Positions 50,918-59,541 of a stretch of 64,000 nt of DNA are shown piece after piece. Within the stretch, counting starts at the first letter, position 1. Each line of letters begins with the position of its first letter. The stretch lies in assembly GCA_013822765.1 (NCBI GenBank), contig PNKY01000003.1, positions 453,039-517,038 of the forward strand. Direction: 5' to 3'. The notes beneath the pieces were generated by a model, which was not told the origin of the DNA, ran no database searches, and saw nothing but the letters and a program-made list of their open reading frames with translations. Source of the stretch: Rhodospirillum sp. (lineage in GTDB: Bacteria > Pseudomonadota > Alphaproteobacteria > Dongiales > Dongiaceae). The translations under genes and the position numbers were made by a program.

Positions 50918-52606
50918 CTACCCGGCGCGGACGGTGTGCAGGAAGGTGTCGACTTCCTGCTTCAGGCGCTCGCCGTTCGCTGCGAGCTCGGACGCCGACG
51001 CCAGCACCTGCGTCGAGCCGGCGCTGGTCTGCTGTGCCGCCTCCGTCACGCCGGTGATGTTGCTCGAAACCTCGGCCGTGCCGGTCGCAGCCTCCTGGAC
51101 ATTGCGCGAGATCTCCTGCGTCGCAGCGCCTTGCTCCTCCACCGCGGAGGCGATGGCGGTCGAGATTTCGTTCACGCGGTTGATCGTGTGGGTGATGGCC
51201 TGGATCGCCTGGGCCGCGGAGCTGGTCGAATCCTGGATCGCCTTCACCTGGCCGGCGATCTCTTCCGTGGCGCGTGCGGTCTGGGTCGCGAGGTTCTTCA
51301 CCTCCGAGGCCACGACCGCGAAGCCCTTGCCCGCTTCACCGGCGCGCGCAGCTTCGATGGTGGCATTCAAGGCCAGCAGGTTGGTCTGGCTGGCGATCTC
51401 GTTGATCAGCGTCACCACTTCACCGATCTTCTGCGCCGCGTCGGAGAGGCCCTTCACCTTGGAGTTGGTGTCGTCGGCCTGGACGACGGCGCTGGCGACG
51501 ATGCGGCTCGATTCGGACACCTGGTTACCGATCTCGCGGATCGAGGAGGTGAGCTCCTCGGTCGCGGCCGCGACGGTCTGGACATTCTGGGTGGTCTGCT
51601 CGGACGCCGCCGCGACGGCAGTGGTCTGCCGCGTGGATTCTTCCGCCGTGGACGACAGGGCCTCAGCGGTCGCCTGCAGTTCGGTGGATGCAGAGGTGAC
51701 GGCGCCGACGATGCCGCCAACGGAGGACTCAAACCGGTTTGCCAGATCGAGCATGGCCTGGCGGCGGTCCGCCTCGGCGCGCTTCTTGGTTTCCTCCTGC
51801 TCGGTGCGGAGGCGCTCGGTTTCGATCATGTTGTCCTTGAACACCTGGATGGCCTTGGCCATCTGGCCGAGCTCGTTCGAGCGGTCGACATAGGGGATCG
51901 CAGCCGCGGTGTTGCCGCCGGCCAGGGTCGTCATCGAGCCGACGATTTGGCCGATCGGACGGATGATGCCGAGCATGGAGAATACGATGAGCGCAATGGA
52001 TACACCGACCAGAAAGCCGACCATGCCGAAGACGATCCACCAGGTGGTGGCATAGGTCGCGTCGTTGTCGGCGTTCACCGAGTCGGCGGCGGCGGCATTG
52101 CCGTCCAGCAGCTGGTCGATCTGGGTTCCGACGGTGATGTAGATCTCGTCCATCTCGCCGCGGAACAGCTTGCCCGCCTCCTCATCCTGCGAGGCGCGCG
52201 ATAGCTCGACGTACTTGGCGTTGAGCTGGTTGTATTTCTCGAAACCTGCCTTGACCTCTTCGAACAACGCGTGTTCTTCGGCGTTGTCGGCGGGAATGGT
52301 CGCTTCGTACTTCGTGCTCCATTCGCCGAAACCCTCCTCCGCCGCAGTCAGGTCCTTTTCCGAGGCCGCCTGCTCGTGCTCGGTCGAGGCCAAGAGGTGC
52401 TCGCCGCCCGCGATGCGGAGATCGCCGAACGCCACATTCATCTCCTGCGCGGCCATCGAACCCGGCAGCACGTCGTCATAGAGTGCGTTCGCCCCGTCGT
52501 TGAGAGTCTTGAGGCTCGTCATCGCAGTCCAGCCGACAGCCAGTGCAACAACCAGGGTGAGTGCGGAAACCGACATCAGTGCGGTTTTGATGCTCAGGGA
52601 TTTCAT
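50918..52606 (-). CDS. Methyl-accepting chemotaxis protein
   Basis: A 562-residue chemoreceptor from the ATG at 52606. Transmembrane helix 1 (about 7-29) is followed by a periplasmic helical sensor of about 165 residues (four-helix-bundle type), helix 2 (about 195-217), a HAMP domain (RPIGQIVGSMTTLAGG) and a signalling domain with the conserved hairpin EIASQTNLLALNATIEAARA. It has no C-terminal NWETF pentapeptide, so it probably relies on other receptors for methylation. No che genes are nearby; the ligand is unknown. Confidence 0.95.
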   Translation of the reverse strand: MKSLSIKTALMSVSALTLVVALAVGWTAMTSLKTLNDGANALYDDVLPGSMAAQEMNVAFGDLRIAGGEHLLASTEHEQAASEKDLTAAEEGFGEWSTKYEATIPADNAEEHALFEEVKAGFEKYNQLNAKYVELSRASQDEEAGKLFRGEMDEIYITVGTQIDQLLDGNAAAADSVNADNDATYATTWWIVFGMVGFLVGVSIALIVFSMLGIIRPIGQIVGSMTTLAGGNTAAAIPYVDRSNELGQMAKAIQVFKDNMIETERLRTEQEETKKRAEADRRQAMLDLANRFESSVGGIVGAVTSASTELQATAEALSSTAEESTRQTTAVAAASEQTTQNVQTVAAATEELTSSIREIGNQVSESSRIVASAVVQADDTNSKVKGLSDAAQKIGEVVTLINEIASQTNLLALNATIEAARAGEAGKGFAVVASEVKNLATQTARATEEIAGQVKAIQDSTSSAAQAIQAITHTINRVNEISTAIASAVEEQGAATQEISRNVQEAATGTAEVSSNITGVTEAAQQTSAGSTQVLASASELAANGERLKQEVDTFLHTVRAG

Positions 52607-52636
52607 GCTTGTTCTTCTCGACAGTTCGTGAGGCAC

Positions 52637-52937
52637 GACGAAGTTCGCGCCAGGATGGCGCGCGTGATCGGAGCCGCAATCTACGTTCGAGGCGTCAACG
52701 AAGTGTTGTCAGTAGCGCTGATCGGCTGTGGCAAAGTGGCTTAGATAGAATGAACTAACGCCGCACCAAAGCTTGCGACACAGCAAAGTGAACAGAGTCC
52801 ATTTCGCAACGTGATAGACACATGCACTGATCATATTTGCGCGCATCGTCCTTCGACAGCGGCGGCAGATTTTCCTGCTCGCGCAATGCAAGCGTCGGCG
52901 CTGTCGCGCGGCCGGCCGTCATGCTAACAGTTGAGAC
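52637..52937. other. Intergenic 300-base region, no gene seen
   Basis: This divergent gap between the chemoreceptor and GNAT genes is AT-richer than its flanks. Open frames on either strand are short or shadow the GNAT gene and have no ribosome sites. It probably carries both promoters, but no clear -35/-10 pair or palindrome stands out. Confidence 0.5.
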
Positions 52938-53492
52938 GTGAATCCTGACTGGCTGACCGTTGAAACGCCGCGCCTCATTCTGCGCACCCTGTCGGCGCCG
53001 GCACTGCAGGCGCTGATCGCCGGCGACCGGGCAGAGGCGTCGCGCCTCACGCAGTGCGACCTGAGCACCTTTCCCGACGACCAGCTGTCGATCGTGGCGG
53101 TCAGGCTGAAAGACGTGAGCGACGATCCGGACTACCTGCCGTGGTCGCTGCGGGTGATGGCGCTGAAGCCCCGCCTGAACTTCGTCGGCCACTTCAATTT
53201 TCATAGCAAGCCGCACGCCGACTACCTCAAGGACCTGGCGCCCGGCGCGGTCGAGCTGGGGTATTTCGTGCTGCCAGAGTTCCGACGCCAGGGCCTCGCC
53301 GAGGAGGCGGGGCTCGGCATGATGGACTGGGCGGCGCGAATCCACGGCGTTGCCAGGTTCCTGGTGTCCATCAGCCCGGAAAACGACCCCTCGGTCGCCA
53401 TGGCGCGCAAGCTCGGATTTGCCCGGATCGGCAGCCATATCGACGAGGAAGACGGTTACGAGGACATTCTGGCCCGGGATGCGCCGCTTTAG
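52938..53492 (+). CDS. GNAT acetyltransferase, RimJ/RimL-like
   Basis: A 184-residue GNAT protein beginning at GTG 52938 (MNPDWLTVETPRLILRTLS, the RimJ/RimL-type opening). The acetyl-CoA loop is YFVLPEFRRQGLAEEAGLGM (about 112-131), followed by VSISPENDPSVAMARKLGFAR. Substrate not evident; relatives modify ribosomal proteins or small amines. A heat-shock-type promoter for the next gene begins just after its stop. Confidence 0.87.
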   Translation: MNPDWLTVETPRLILRTLSAPALQALIAGDRAEASRLTQCDLSTFPDDQLSIVAVRLKDVSDDPDYLPWSLRVMALKPRLNFVGHFNFHSKPHADYLKDLAPGAVELGYFVLPEFRRQGLAEEAGLGMMDWAARIHGVARFLVSISPENDPSVAMARKLGFARIGSHIDEEDGYEDILARDAPL

Positions 53493-53497
53493 GTGGC

Positions 53498-53526
53498 CTT
53501 GAAAACGTTAATTTCCGACCTAGATT
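53498..53526 (+). promoter_or_regulatory. RpoH-type heat-shock promoter
   Basis: CTTGAA (53498-53503), a 15-base spacer and CCTAGATT (53519-53526) fit the alphaproteobacterial RpoH pattern CTTGAA-N15/16-CCyTATnT closely. It lies about 98 bases upstream of the Hsp20 start. Assignment is by consensus and by the identity of the downstream gene. Confidence 0.6.
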
Positions 53527-53592
53527 CTAGGACATGGCCGCGATGGGGCCATCCGGCGGGCGCGCCGAACACGGGCGGCGCCGGACCATGGT

Positions 53593-53615
53593 AGCTCGCT
53601 CATGCTGGAGGAGCT
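53593..53615 (+). promoter_or_regulatory. Possible RNA thermometer hairpin before Hsp20
   Basis: AGCTC (53593-53597) can pair with GAGCT (53611-53615), enclosing and partly pairing the ribosome site GGAGGAG (53607-53613). This resembles ROSE-type thermometers of alphaproteobacterial small heat-shock genes, but the conserved ROSE motif is not evident. Confidence 0.3.
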
Positions 53616-53623
53616 TGGAAGAG

Positions 53624-54085
53624 ATGACTCGCCTGTCCCTGTTCAACAGCCCGCTGCTGCTGGGCTTCGACCATTTCGAACGGACCCTCGACCGCATCGC
53701 CAAGGCGGGCGCGGAAGGCTATCCGCCCTACAACATCGAGCAGACCGGCGAGGACCGCCTGCGCATCACGCTGGCAGTGGCCGGGTTCGGGCTGGACGAT
53801 CTGGAGATCCAGATTGAGGACAACCAGCTCACCATCAAAGGCCGGCAGAAGGACGATCCGGACCGGGTCTATCTCTATCGCGGAATCGCGGCCCGGCAGT
53901 TCCAGCGCAGCTTCGTGCTGGCGGAAGGCATCATCGTGAATGCGGCAACGCTCGATAACGGTCTGTTATCGGTGGATTTGCAGCGGCCCAAGGCTGTGAG
54001 CCAAGTGCGCACCGTCCCGATCAACAAGGCGGGCGGCGAAAAGAGCAGCGCCAAGCGCGTCACCGTGGACGCGGACAGCAAGTGA
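53624..54085 (+). CDS. Small heat-shock protein, Hsp20 family
   Basis: A 153-residue IbpA-type chaperone from the ATG at 53624. The alpha-crystallin domain spans about residues 36-135, with EDNQLTIKGRQKDD and the A/R-x-F-Q-R-S-F strand. The C-terminal NGLLSVDLQRP precedes a short flexible tail; the canonical I-x-I anchor is weak. A candidate RpoH promoter and possible thermometer hairpin precede it. A DUF1150 gene follows 64 bases on, a conserved alphaproteobacterial pairing. Confidence 0.95.
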   Translation: MTRLSLFNSPLLLGFDHFERTLDRIAKAGAEGYPPYNIEQTGEDRLRITLAVAGFGLDDLEIQIEDNQLTIKGRQKDDPDRVYLYRGIAARQFQRSFVLAEGIIVNAATLDNGLLSVDLQRPKAVSQVRTVPINKAGGEKSSAKRVTVDADSK

Positions 54086-54149
54086 GAGTGCAGGGATTTG
54101 GACGCGCCGCACAACGGGCGTCGGGTCCCCAGGTGAAGGAGTGAAGAAA

Positions 54150-54368
54150 ATGACGACGGAAGTAGAACGCATTCGCGCTTTGACCCCGCAGGACCTCTTG
54201 ATGCTGGGGATCAAGGACATGGCCTATGTGAAGGACGTCGAGGTCGATGGCGAGACGGGCGTGGCGCTGTTCGCCGCCAACGGCCAGCAGATCGCCGTGA
54301 TGGAAGATCGACAGACCGCGGTCGCTGCCGCTTGGCAGAACGGACTTGCGCCCATGACACTTCACTGA
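54150..54368 (+). CDS. DUF1150 family protein
   Basis: A 72-residue protein from the ATG at 54150 with AAGGAG 8 bases upstream. The ALTPQDLLMLGIKDMAYVK segment and the Ala/Asn-rich end (VAAAWQNGLAP) match DUF1150, a small alphaproteobacterial family usually downstream of hsp20. It is probably cotranscribed with Hsp20 and may be heat-induced. Biochemical function unknown. Confidence 0.9.
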   Translation: MTTEVERIRALTPQDLLMLGIKDMAYVKDVEVDGETGVALFAANGQQIAVMEDRQTAVAAAWQNGLAPMTLH

Positions 54369-54406
54369 GACGCGTCCCGGGGACCGCGTCCCCCAAACGC
54401 CATAAT

Positions 54407-54422
54407 CTGAACGCTCGTTCAG
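54407..54422. promoter_or_regulatory. Inverted repeat CTGAACG-2-CGTTCAG
   Basis: Two 7-base arms around CT lie 83 bases upstream of the pentapeptide gene and resemble TetR-family half-sites (TGAACGnnCGTTCA). No TetR gene is in the window; the site may bind a regulator encoded elsewhere. Confidence 0.3.
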
Positions 54423-54504
54423 TTCCCTTAATGGATTCCTAACCACGTTCACCGCAGCCTAAGGCCGTCTCGGCGGAATCCTCCGCTCACCGGGGTGTCG
54501 TGGC

Positions 54505-55737
54505 GTGGACGTACAGGCCTTGAAAGAGATCATCACCGCGCACCGCGCCTGGCTGCGCAACGAGCGCGGCGGGCGGCGTGCCGATCTTTCGCTGAAGGTG
54601 CTGCGCGATCTCAACCTGAAGGGCCTCAATCTCCCGAAAGCCAAGCTGACCGGGATCCAGCTCATCAATTGCGACCTCAGCGGCGCCAATCTGCGCGAGT
54701 GCGATCTGTTCGCCGCCAACCTGGCCGGCAGCCGCTTCATCGGCGCCGACTGCCGCGACTGCGATTTCCGCGGTGCAGCCCTGCAGGGCGCCGACTTCTC
54801 CGAAGCCAAGCTCAGCGGCACGGATTTCCGCGAAGGATCGCTGCTCGTGAGCAGCGGCGGCAGCGTCGAGCCGCCGAAGCGCGAGGCCTGGAAATCCGAC
54901 AAGACCGACACCGCGATGAACCGCGCCGACCTGACCGGTGCGAAGCTGCGCAATTCGATCGTCCGCAAGGCCGACTTCTCCGGCGCCGTGCTGCGCAACG
55001 CCGATCTCAGCGGCGCGAACTTCAACGGCTCCACGCTCAAGGACGTGGATCTGCGCGGTGCCAACCTCGCCAACTGCGACCTCTCCGGCACGCAGCTCAA
55101 CCGAGCCGTGGTCGAGGGCGCATTCCTCGATGGCGTCGTCCTCACCGACGCCAACGTGCACGGCGTCAACCTCGAGAACGCGATCTTCAACAGCCTCGAC
55201 ACGTCGGTTACGATTTCGGTGGACGATTCCGCCGAGACCCAGGCGCTGATCGGCGAGATGATCGTCGCACACGAAAGCTGGGTGACGTCGTCAGGCCTCG
55301 AAGGCCAGCGCGCGGATTTCTCGAATGCCGATCTCTCCGGCCTCGATTTCTCCGGCCGCAACCTGCGCGGCGCCTTGTTCGCTGATTCGCGCCTGCGCTC
55401 GGCCAAGTTCCATCGTTCGATCGTTGATCTGGGAGACTTCTCCCGCTGCGACCTGACCGGCGCCAGCTTCGGCGCCGCCTCCCTGCGCGGCGCCAACTTC
55501 ACCGGCGCGACGCTCCGGCGGACCGACTTCAGCAATTCCGATCTCGAGATCGAGATCGCCGTGCTGTCAGACGGCAAGACGCGCGAATGGCCGCCGCGGT
55601 TCAACGGCTGCAAGCTCGAGGAAACCAATTTCAAGGACGTGAAGGCGACTCGCATCATCGCGACCAATGCGGTCACGAAGAAGATCATCGCCGACGACGC
55701 ATTCCTGAAGTTGCTGGCCGCCGGCTCGACCGCTTAG
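54505..55737 (+). CDS. Pentapeptide repeat protein
   Basis: A 410-residue protein starting GTG (VDVQALKEIITAHRAWLRNE). Pentapeptide repeats of the A(D/N)LxX type fill residues about 30-130 and 140-340, for example LKGLNLPKAKLTGIQLI and LSGANLRECDLFAANL. A loop with acidic spacing separates two arrays. Such quadrilateral helices can mimic DNA or act as scaffolds; in some cases they protect gyrase. No signal peptide is present. It is convergent with ptsN and followed by repeat copy C. Confidence 0.92.
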   Translation: MDVQALKEIITAHRAWLRNERGGRRADLSLKVLRDLNLKGLNLPKAKLTGIQLINCDLSGANLRECDLFAANLAGSRFIGADCRDCDFRGAALQGADFSEAKLSGTDFREGSLLVSSGGSVEPPKREAWKSDKTDTAMNRADLTGAKLRNSIVRKADFSGAVLRNADLSGANFNGSTLKDVDLRGANLANCDLSGTQLNRAVVEGAFLDGVVLTDANVHGVNLENAIFNSLDTSVTISVDDSAETQALIGEMIVAHESWVTSSGLEGQRADFSNADLSGLDFSGRNLRGALFADSRLRSAKFHRSIVDLGDFSRCDLTGASFGAASLRGANFTGATLRRTDFSNSDLEIEIAVLSDGKTREWPPRFNGCKLEETNFKDVKATRIIATNAVTKKIIADDAFLKLLAAGSTA

Positions 55738-55771
55738 AGCAACGTTGTATTTCCGCCCATCAAGGTAACGG

Positions 55772-55876
55772 CGTCATCCTCGTGCTTGGCAGGAGGACCC
55801 ACGACGTGCTCGTCGACGGCAACACGGCCTTGCCCGACCAAACTCGTTGATGGTGGTGCCAAGCACGACCATGGCG
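55772..55876. repeat. Palindromic dispersed repeat, copy C
   Basis: Left arm 55772-55808 and right arm 55840-55876 match the arms of copies A and B with substitutions; the right arm keeps AAACTCGT-TGATGG and CCAAGCACGACCATGGCG. It lies between the convergent pentapeptide and ptsN genes. Confidence 0.8.
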
Positions 55877-55912
55877 GAAGGAGCCGGAAGATCCGACGAT
55901 TGGACGAGCGAA

Positions 55913-56377
55913 CTACGCGGCGTGGCTCTTCGCAGTGTCGGTCAACAGCGCGTAGATGGCGTCGGTCTGATCGGCGCCGCGCAGTTTCTCGCACACCGAT
56001 TTGTCGCGCAGCAGGCGGCTGACGCGGGCCAGAGCCTTCAGGTGATCGGCGCCGGCGCCTTCCGGCGCCAGCAGCAGGAACACTAGGTCGACCGGCTGCT
56101 CGTCGATCGCGTCGAAATCGACCGGCTCGTCGAGGCGCGCGAACAGGCCGAACAGCTCCTTGATCTCCGGCAGCTTGCCGTGGGGAATCGCGATGCCGTT
56201 GCCGACGCCGGTGGTGCCGAGACGCTCGCGCTCCAGGAGGACATCGAAGACGGCGCGTTCATGCAGGCCGGTCAGCTCCGCCGCGCGCTTCGCCAATTCC
56301 TGCAAGACATGCTTCTTGCTGGTCGCCTTCAGGCGCGGCATGACCCGCGCCGGCGTGATGAGATCTTCGATTTCCAT
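55913..56377 (-). CDS. ptsN: PTS-Ntr EIIA-like protein
   Basis: A 154-residue EIIA(Ntr) regulatory protein. The phosphorylatable histidine is in GIAIPHGKLPEIKEL (about His68). It receives phosphate from NPr in the nitrogen PTS and modulates potassium transport and related processes. It follows hpf by 38 bases on the minus strand, next to rpoN, the conserved rpoN-hpf-ptsN order. Confidence 0.96.
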   Translation of the reverse strand: MEIEDLITPARVMPRLKATSKKHVLQELAKRAAELTGLHERAVFDVLLERERLGTTGVGNGIAIPHGKLPEIKELFGLFARLDEPVDFDAIDEQPVDLVFLLLAPEGAGADHLKALARVSRLLRDKSVCEKLRGADQTDAIYALLTDTAKSHAA

Positions 56378-56415
56378 TATCTATCCTTGGGATCCCGATT
56401 CCTGCCTGCGTCCCG

Positions 56416-57018
56416 TTATTGCCGGGCTTGGCTGGCCAAGCCGCCCGCTGCCGCCCCCAGGCGCGGATCGACCCAACCGATATTGCCGTCGTTGCGGCGG
56501 TAAACCATGTTCAAGCCGCCATGCGCCCGGTTGAGGAACATCATGGCCTTCAAATTCGACAGGTCGAGCCGCATGACCGCCTCGCCGACCGTCAGGGTCG
56601 GAATCTCGGTCTGCATCTCGGCGATCACCGCCGGCGCCTCGCTGCCGTTGACCACGAGCTCGGCCTCCTCCGCCTCCGGCGCGAGGATATACTGCGACGC
56701 GCGGAAGCTCTGCGTCTCCGCACGGTGATGATCGCGAAGCCGGCGCTTGTAGCGGCGCATGCGCTTGGTGAGGTGATCCACCGCCTGATCGAAAGCGGCA
56801 TAGGCCTGGTCGGCGGATTCCTCCGCATGCACCAGGATGCCGCGACCGATATGTACCGCGATATCGGCACTGAACAGATGCGACTGCTTCGAAAAGATGA
56901 CGGTCGCCTCGATCGGGTTGCCGAAGTATTTCGCGATGGCGTGGTCAAGCGACTGCGCGACGTGGGTCCGCAGCGCCTCTCCGACGTCGATGTTTTTGCC
57001 TTTGACTGTCAGATTCAT
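56416..57018 (-). CDS. hpf: Ribosome hibernation promoting factor, long form
   Basis: A 200-residue long-type HPF that dimerises idle ribosomes. The N-terminal RaiA-like domain begins MNLTVKGKNIDVGEAL and the C-terminal dimerisation domain contains DLSNLKAMMFLNRAHGGLNMVYRRNDG. The start at 57018 is chosen because conserved sequence begins there. It lies between rpoN and ptsN. Confidence 0.96.
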   Translation of the reverse strand: MNLTVKGKNIDVGEALRTHVAQSLDHAIAKYFGNPIEATVIFSKQSHLFSADIAVHIGRGILVHAEESADQAYAAFDQAVDHLTKRMRRYKRRLRDHHRAETQSFRASQYILAPEAEEAELVVNGSEAPAVIAEMQTEIPTLTVGEAVMRLDLSNLKAMMFLNRAHGGLNMVYRRNDGNIGWVDPRLGAAAGGLASQARQ

Positions 57019-57183
57019 GTTCGTTGTCCAACAGACGGGTGTAATGCCGCACAGCTGTCCAGTTGGCCATTCGGCCTTAGTACCTAGGTGCCCGTCCGAC
57101 GGCGGGCCGGGACCATATGTACCGCCCCCTCCCAAGTCAAGGGCGGCTTCCCCATCGATGCTGGGGGAATCATGTAACGCGCC

Positions 57184-58704
57184 TCAGGCGGAACGCAAGG
57201 ACTTCTCGCGCCGGCGCTGGACGGAAGACGGAATTTTTAACGATTCTCGGTATTTAGCCACAGTCCGGCGGGCGATATCGACACCGTCGTTCTTGAGCAC
57301 GGCGACCAGCTGGTCGTCGGACAGGACGGCTTCCGCCGCTTCCTTGTCGATCAGCTCCTTGATGCGGGAGCGGACCGCCTCGGCCGAATGGCTGTCGGCG
57401 CCGTCGGCGGCCTGAATCGCGGCCGAGAAAAAGTAGCGCAATTCGAACAGGCCGCGCGGAGTCGCCATGAACTTGTTGGCGGCGACGCGGCTCACCGTGC
57501 TCTCGTGCATACCGATCTCGTCGGCGATGTTGCGGCGGATCAGCGGTTTCAGATGCTTGACGCCGTGCAGGAAGAACATCTCCTGCTGGCGCACGATTTC
57601 GCTCGCGACCTTGAGGATTGTGGTGGCGCGCTGATGCAGCGTCTTTACCAGCCAGTTGGCGGCGCTGAGGCGATCGGCGAGATAGTCCTTGTCCTGCTTA
57701 CTCTGCGTCTTACCGTTGACGCGCGCGTGGTACTGCTGGTTGACCAGCAGGCGCGGCAGGTTGTCGCTGTTGAGCTCCACCTGCCACGATCCGTCCGGCA
57801 TGCGATAGACCATGATGTCGGGCTGGATCGCCTGCACTTCGGTGCGATCGAAGGCGTAGCCCGGGCGCGGATTGAGCGCGCGAATCTCCGCCGCCATGTC
57901 GGCGAGGTCCTCGGCGTCGACGCCGCACACCTTCATCAGCTGCGCGCGGTCATGCTTGGCCAGCAGCTCGAGATGGTCGAGCAGCGCCTGCATCGCGGGA
58001 TCGAGCCGGTTCAACTCCTTCAGCTGCAGCGCCAGGCACTCCGCGAGATTGCGCGCGGCAACGCCGATCGGATCGAATTGCTGCAACGTCTTGAGAACTG
58101 ACTCCACCAGCTCGAACGAGCAGCCGAGGCGCTCCGCCAGCGCGCTGAGATCGCCCTGCACATAGCCGGCTTCGTCGATCAGGTCGATGATCTGCAGGCC
58201 GATCAACCGCTCGGTCGGATCGGCGACCTCGATGCCGAGCTGCTGCTCCAGATGCTCGCGCAAGGTGAGGTCGCGCGTCAGCGTTTCCTGGAAGTCGCCG
58301 TCCTCGTCGGGGAAGTCGCCGCGGCCGGCGCCGACGCGCCAATTTGCCTGGCCCGACGGTTCGCCGAAATCAGCGCTGCCTTCGCCCGCGCCGTTGCCGG
58401 TGTAGACGTTGTCGTAGTCGGCATCGATCGGCGAGTCCTTGGCCTCGGGCAGCTGCTCGCGGTCGCCGAACTCCTTGGTGTCGAGCATGCGGTCGGGATT
58501 GCCGTCGTCGGCTGCGACTTCGGACGGCGCCTCGCGCTCCGAATCGTCGGCGCGCTCCAGCAGCGGATTGCGTTCCAGCTCGTCCTCGACATAGGCCGCC
58601 AGGTCCTGATTCGACAATTCCAGCAGCTTGATCGCCTGCTGGAGCTGCGGCGTCATGACAAGGGACTGCGCCTGGCGCAGGTCTAGGCGTTGCGATACGG
58701 CCAT
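57184..58704 (-). CDS. rpoN: RNA polymerase sigma-54 factor
   Basis: A 506-residue sigma-54. Region I is Gln-rich (LVMTPQLQQAIKLLELSNQDL), region II is acidic (residues about 60-120), and region III carries the core-binding domain, HTH and the C-terminal RpoN box ARRTVAKYRE, one substitution from ARRTVTKYRE. It governs nitrogen, motility and other genes through enhancer-binding proteins. It follows lptB by 12 bases, a typical alphaproteobacterial order. Confidence 0.97.
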   Translation of the reverse strand: MAVSQRLDLRQAQSLVMTPQLQQAIKLLELSNQDLAAYVEDELERNPLLERADDSEREAPSEVAADDGNPDRMLDTKEFGDREQLPEAKDSPIDADYDNVYTGNGAGEGSADFGEPSGQANWRVGAGRGDFPDEDGDFQETLTRDLTLREHLEQQLGIEVADPTERLIGLQIIDLIDEAGYVQGDLSALAERLGCSFELVESVLKTLQQFDPIGVAARNLAECLALQLKELNRLDPAMQALLDHLELLAKHDRAQLMKVCGVDAEDLADMAAEIRALNPRPGYAFDRTEVQAIQPDIMVYRMPDGSWQVELNSDNLPRLLVNQQYHARVNGKTQSKQDKDYLADRLSAANWLVKTLHQRATTILKVASEIVRQQEMFFLHGVKHLKPLIRRNIADEIGMHESTVSRVAANKFMATPRGLFELRYFFSAAIQAADGADSHSAEAVRSRIKELIDKEAAEAVLSDDQLVAVLKNDGVDIARRTVAKYRESLKIPSSVQRRREKSLRSA

Positions 58705-58716
58705 TTGGGCCTGAAA

Positions 58717-59541
58717 CTAGAGCGAGAACCTTTCGCCAAGGTAAACGCGTCGGACCGCCGGGTCATTCACAATTTGCGCCGGAGTCCCTTCGGCCAGCAC
58801 GCCGCCTTCGTTGAGGACGTAGGCCCGGTCGACGATGTCGAGCGTGTCGCGCACGTTGTGGTCGGTGATCAGCACGCCGATGCCGCGGTCCTTCAAGTGT
58901 GACACCAGGTCACGAATGTCGGCGACGGCGATCGGATCGATGCCGGCCAGCGGCTCGTCGAGCAAGACGTAGTTCGGCTTGGCCGCCAGGCAGCGCGCAA
59001 TCTCCACGCGTCGGCGCTCGCCGCCCGACAGAGCGGTCGCCGGCACCTTGCGCAGATGGCCGACGGCGAAATCCGCCAGCAGGCGGTTGAGGCGATGGTC
59101 GCGCTCGCGCTTGTCGGGCTCGGTCACCTCGAGCACCGCCATGATGTTGTCGGCGACGCTCATGCCGCGGAAGATCGAGCTCTCCTGCGGCAGATAGGCG
59201 ATGCCACCGCGAGCGCGCAGATACATCGGCAGGTCGGTGATCTCCTCGCCGTCGAGATAGATCGCGCCGGCGTCGGCCCGGGTGAGGCCGGTCATGATAT
59301 AGAAGCACGTGGTCTTGCCGGCGCCGTTCGGGCCGAGCAGGCCGACCGCCTCGCCGCGCTGCACGCCGATGGTGACGTCGCGCAAGACCGGCCGCCTCCG
59401 GTACTGCTTGCCGATGTGATAGGCGACCAACCCTTCGATGCCCGCCGGATCGACCTCCGCGCCATTGACGACGAAGGTCGGGCCGACCGGATGGGTCGTG
59501 CCGTTCACCTGCTCCTCGCGCTGGTCGCCGGTTTCCATCAT
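58717..59541 (-). CDS. lptB: LPS export ABC transporter ATPase
   Basis: A 274-residue ABC ATPase powering LPS extraction by LptB2FGC. Walker A is GLLGPNGAGKTTCF, the signature is LSGGERRRVE, and Walker B is YVLLDEPLAGID with the switch His in ITDHNVRD. It carries an N-terminal extension of about 38 residues relative to Escherichia coli, common in alphaproteobacteria. Its start overlaps the lptA stop as ATGA. Confidence 0.96.
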   Translation of the reverse strand: MMETGDQREEQVNGTTHPVGPTFVVNGAEVDPAGIEGLVAYHIGKQYRRRPVLRDVTIGVQRGEAVGLLGPNGAGKTTCFYIMTGLTRADAGAIYLDGEEITDLPMYLRARGGIAYLPQESSIFRGMSVADNIMAVLEVTEPDKRERDHRLNRLLADFAVGHLRKVPATALSGGERRRVEIARCLAAKPNYVLLDEPLAGIDPIAVADIRDLVSHLKDRGIGVLITDHNVRDTLDIVDRAYVLNEGGVLAEGTPAQIVNDPAVRRVYLGERFSL

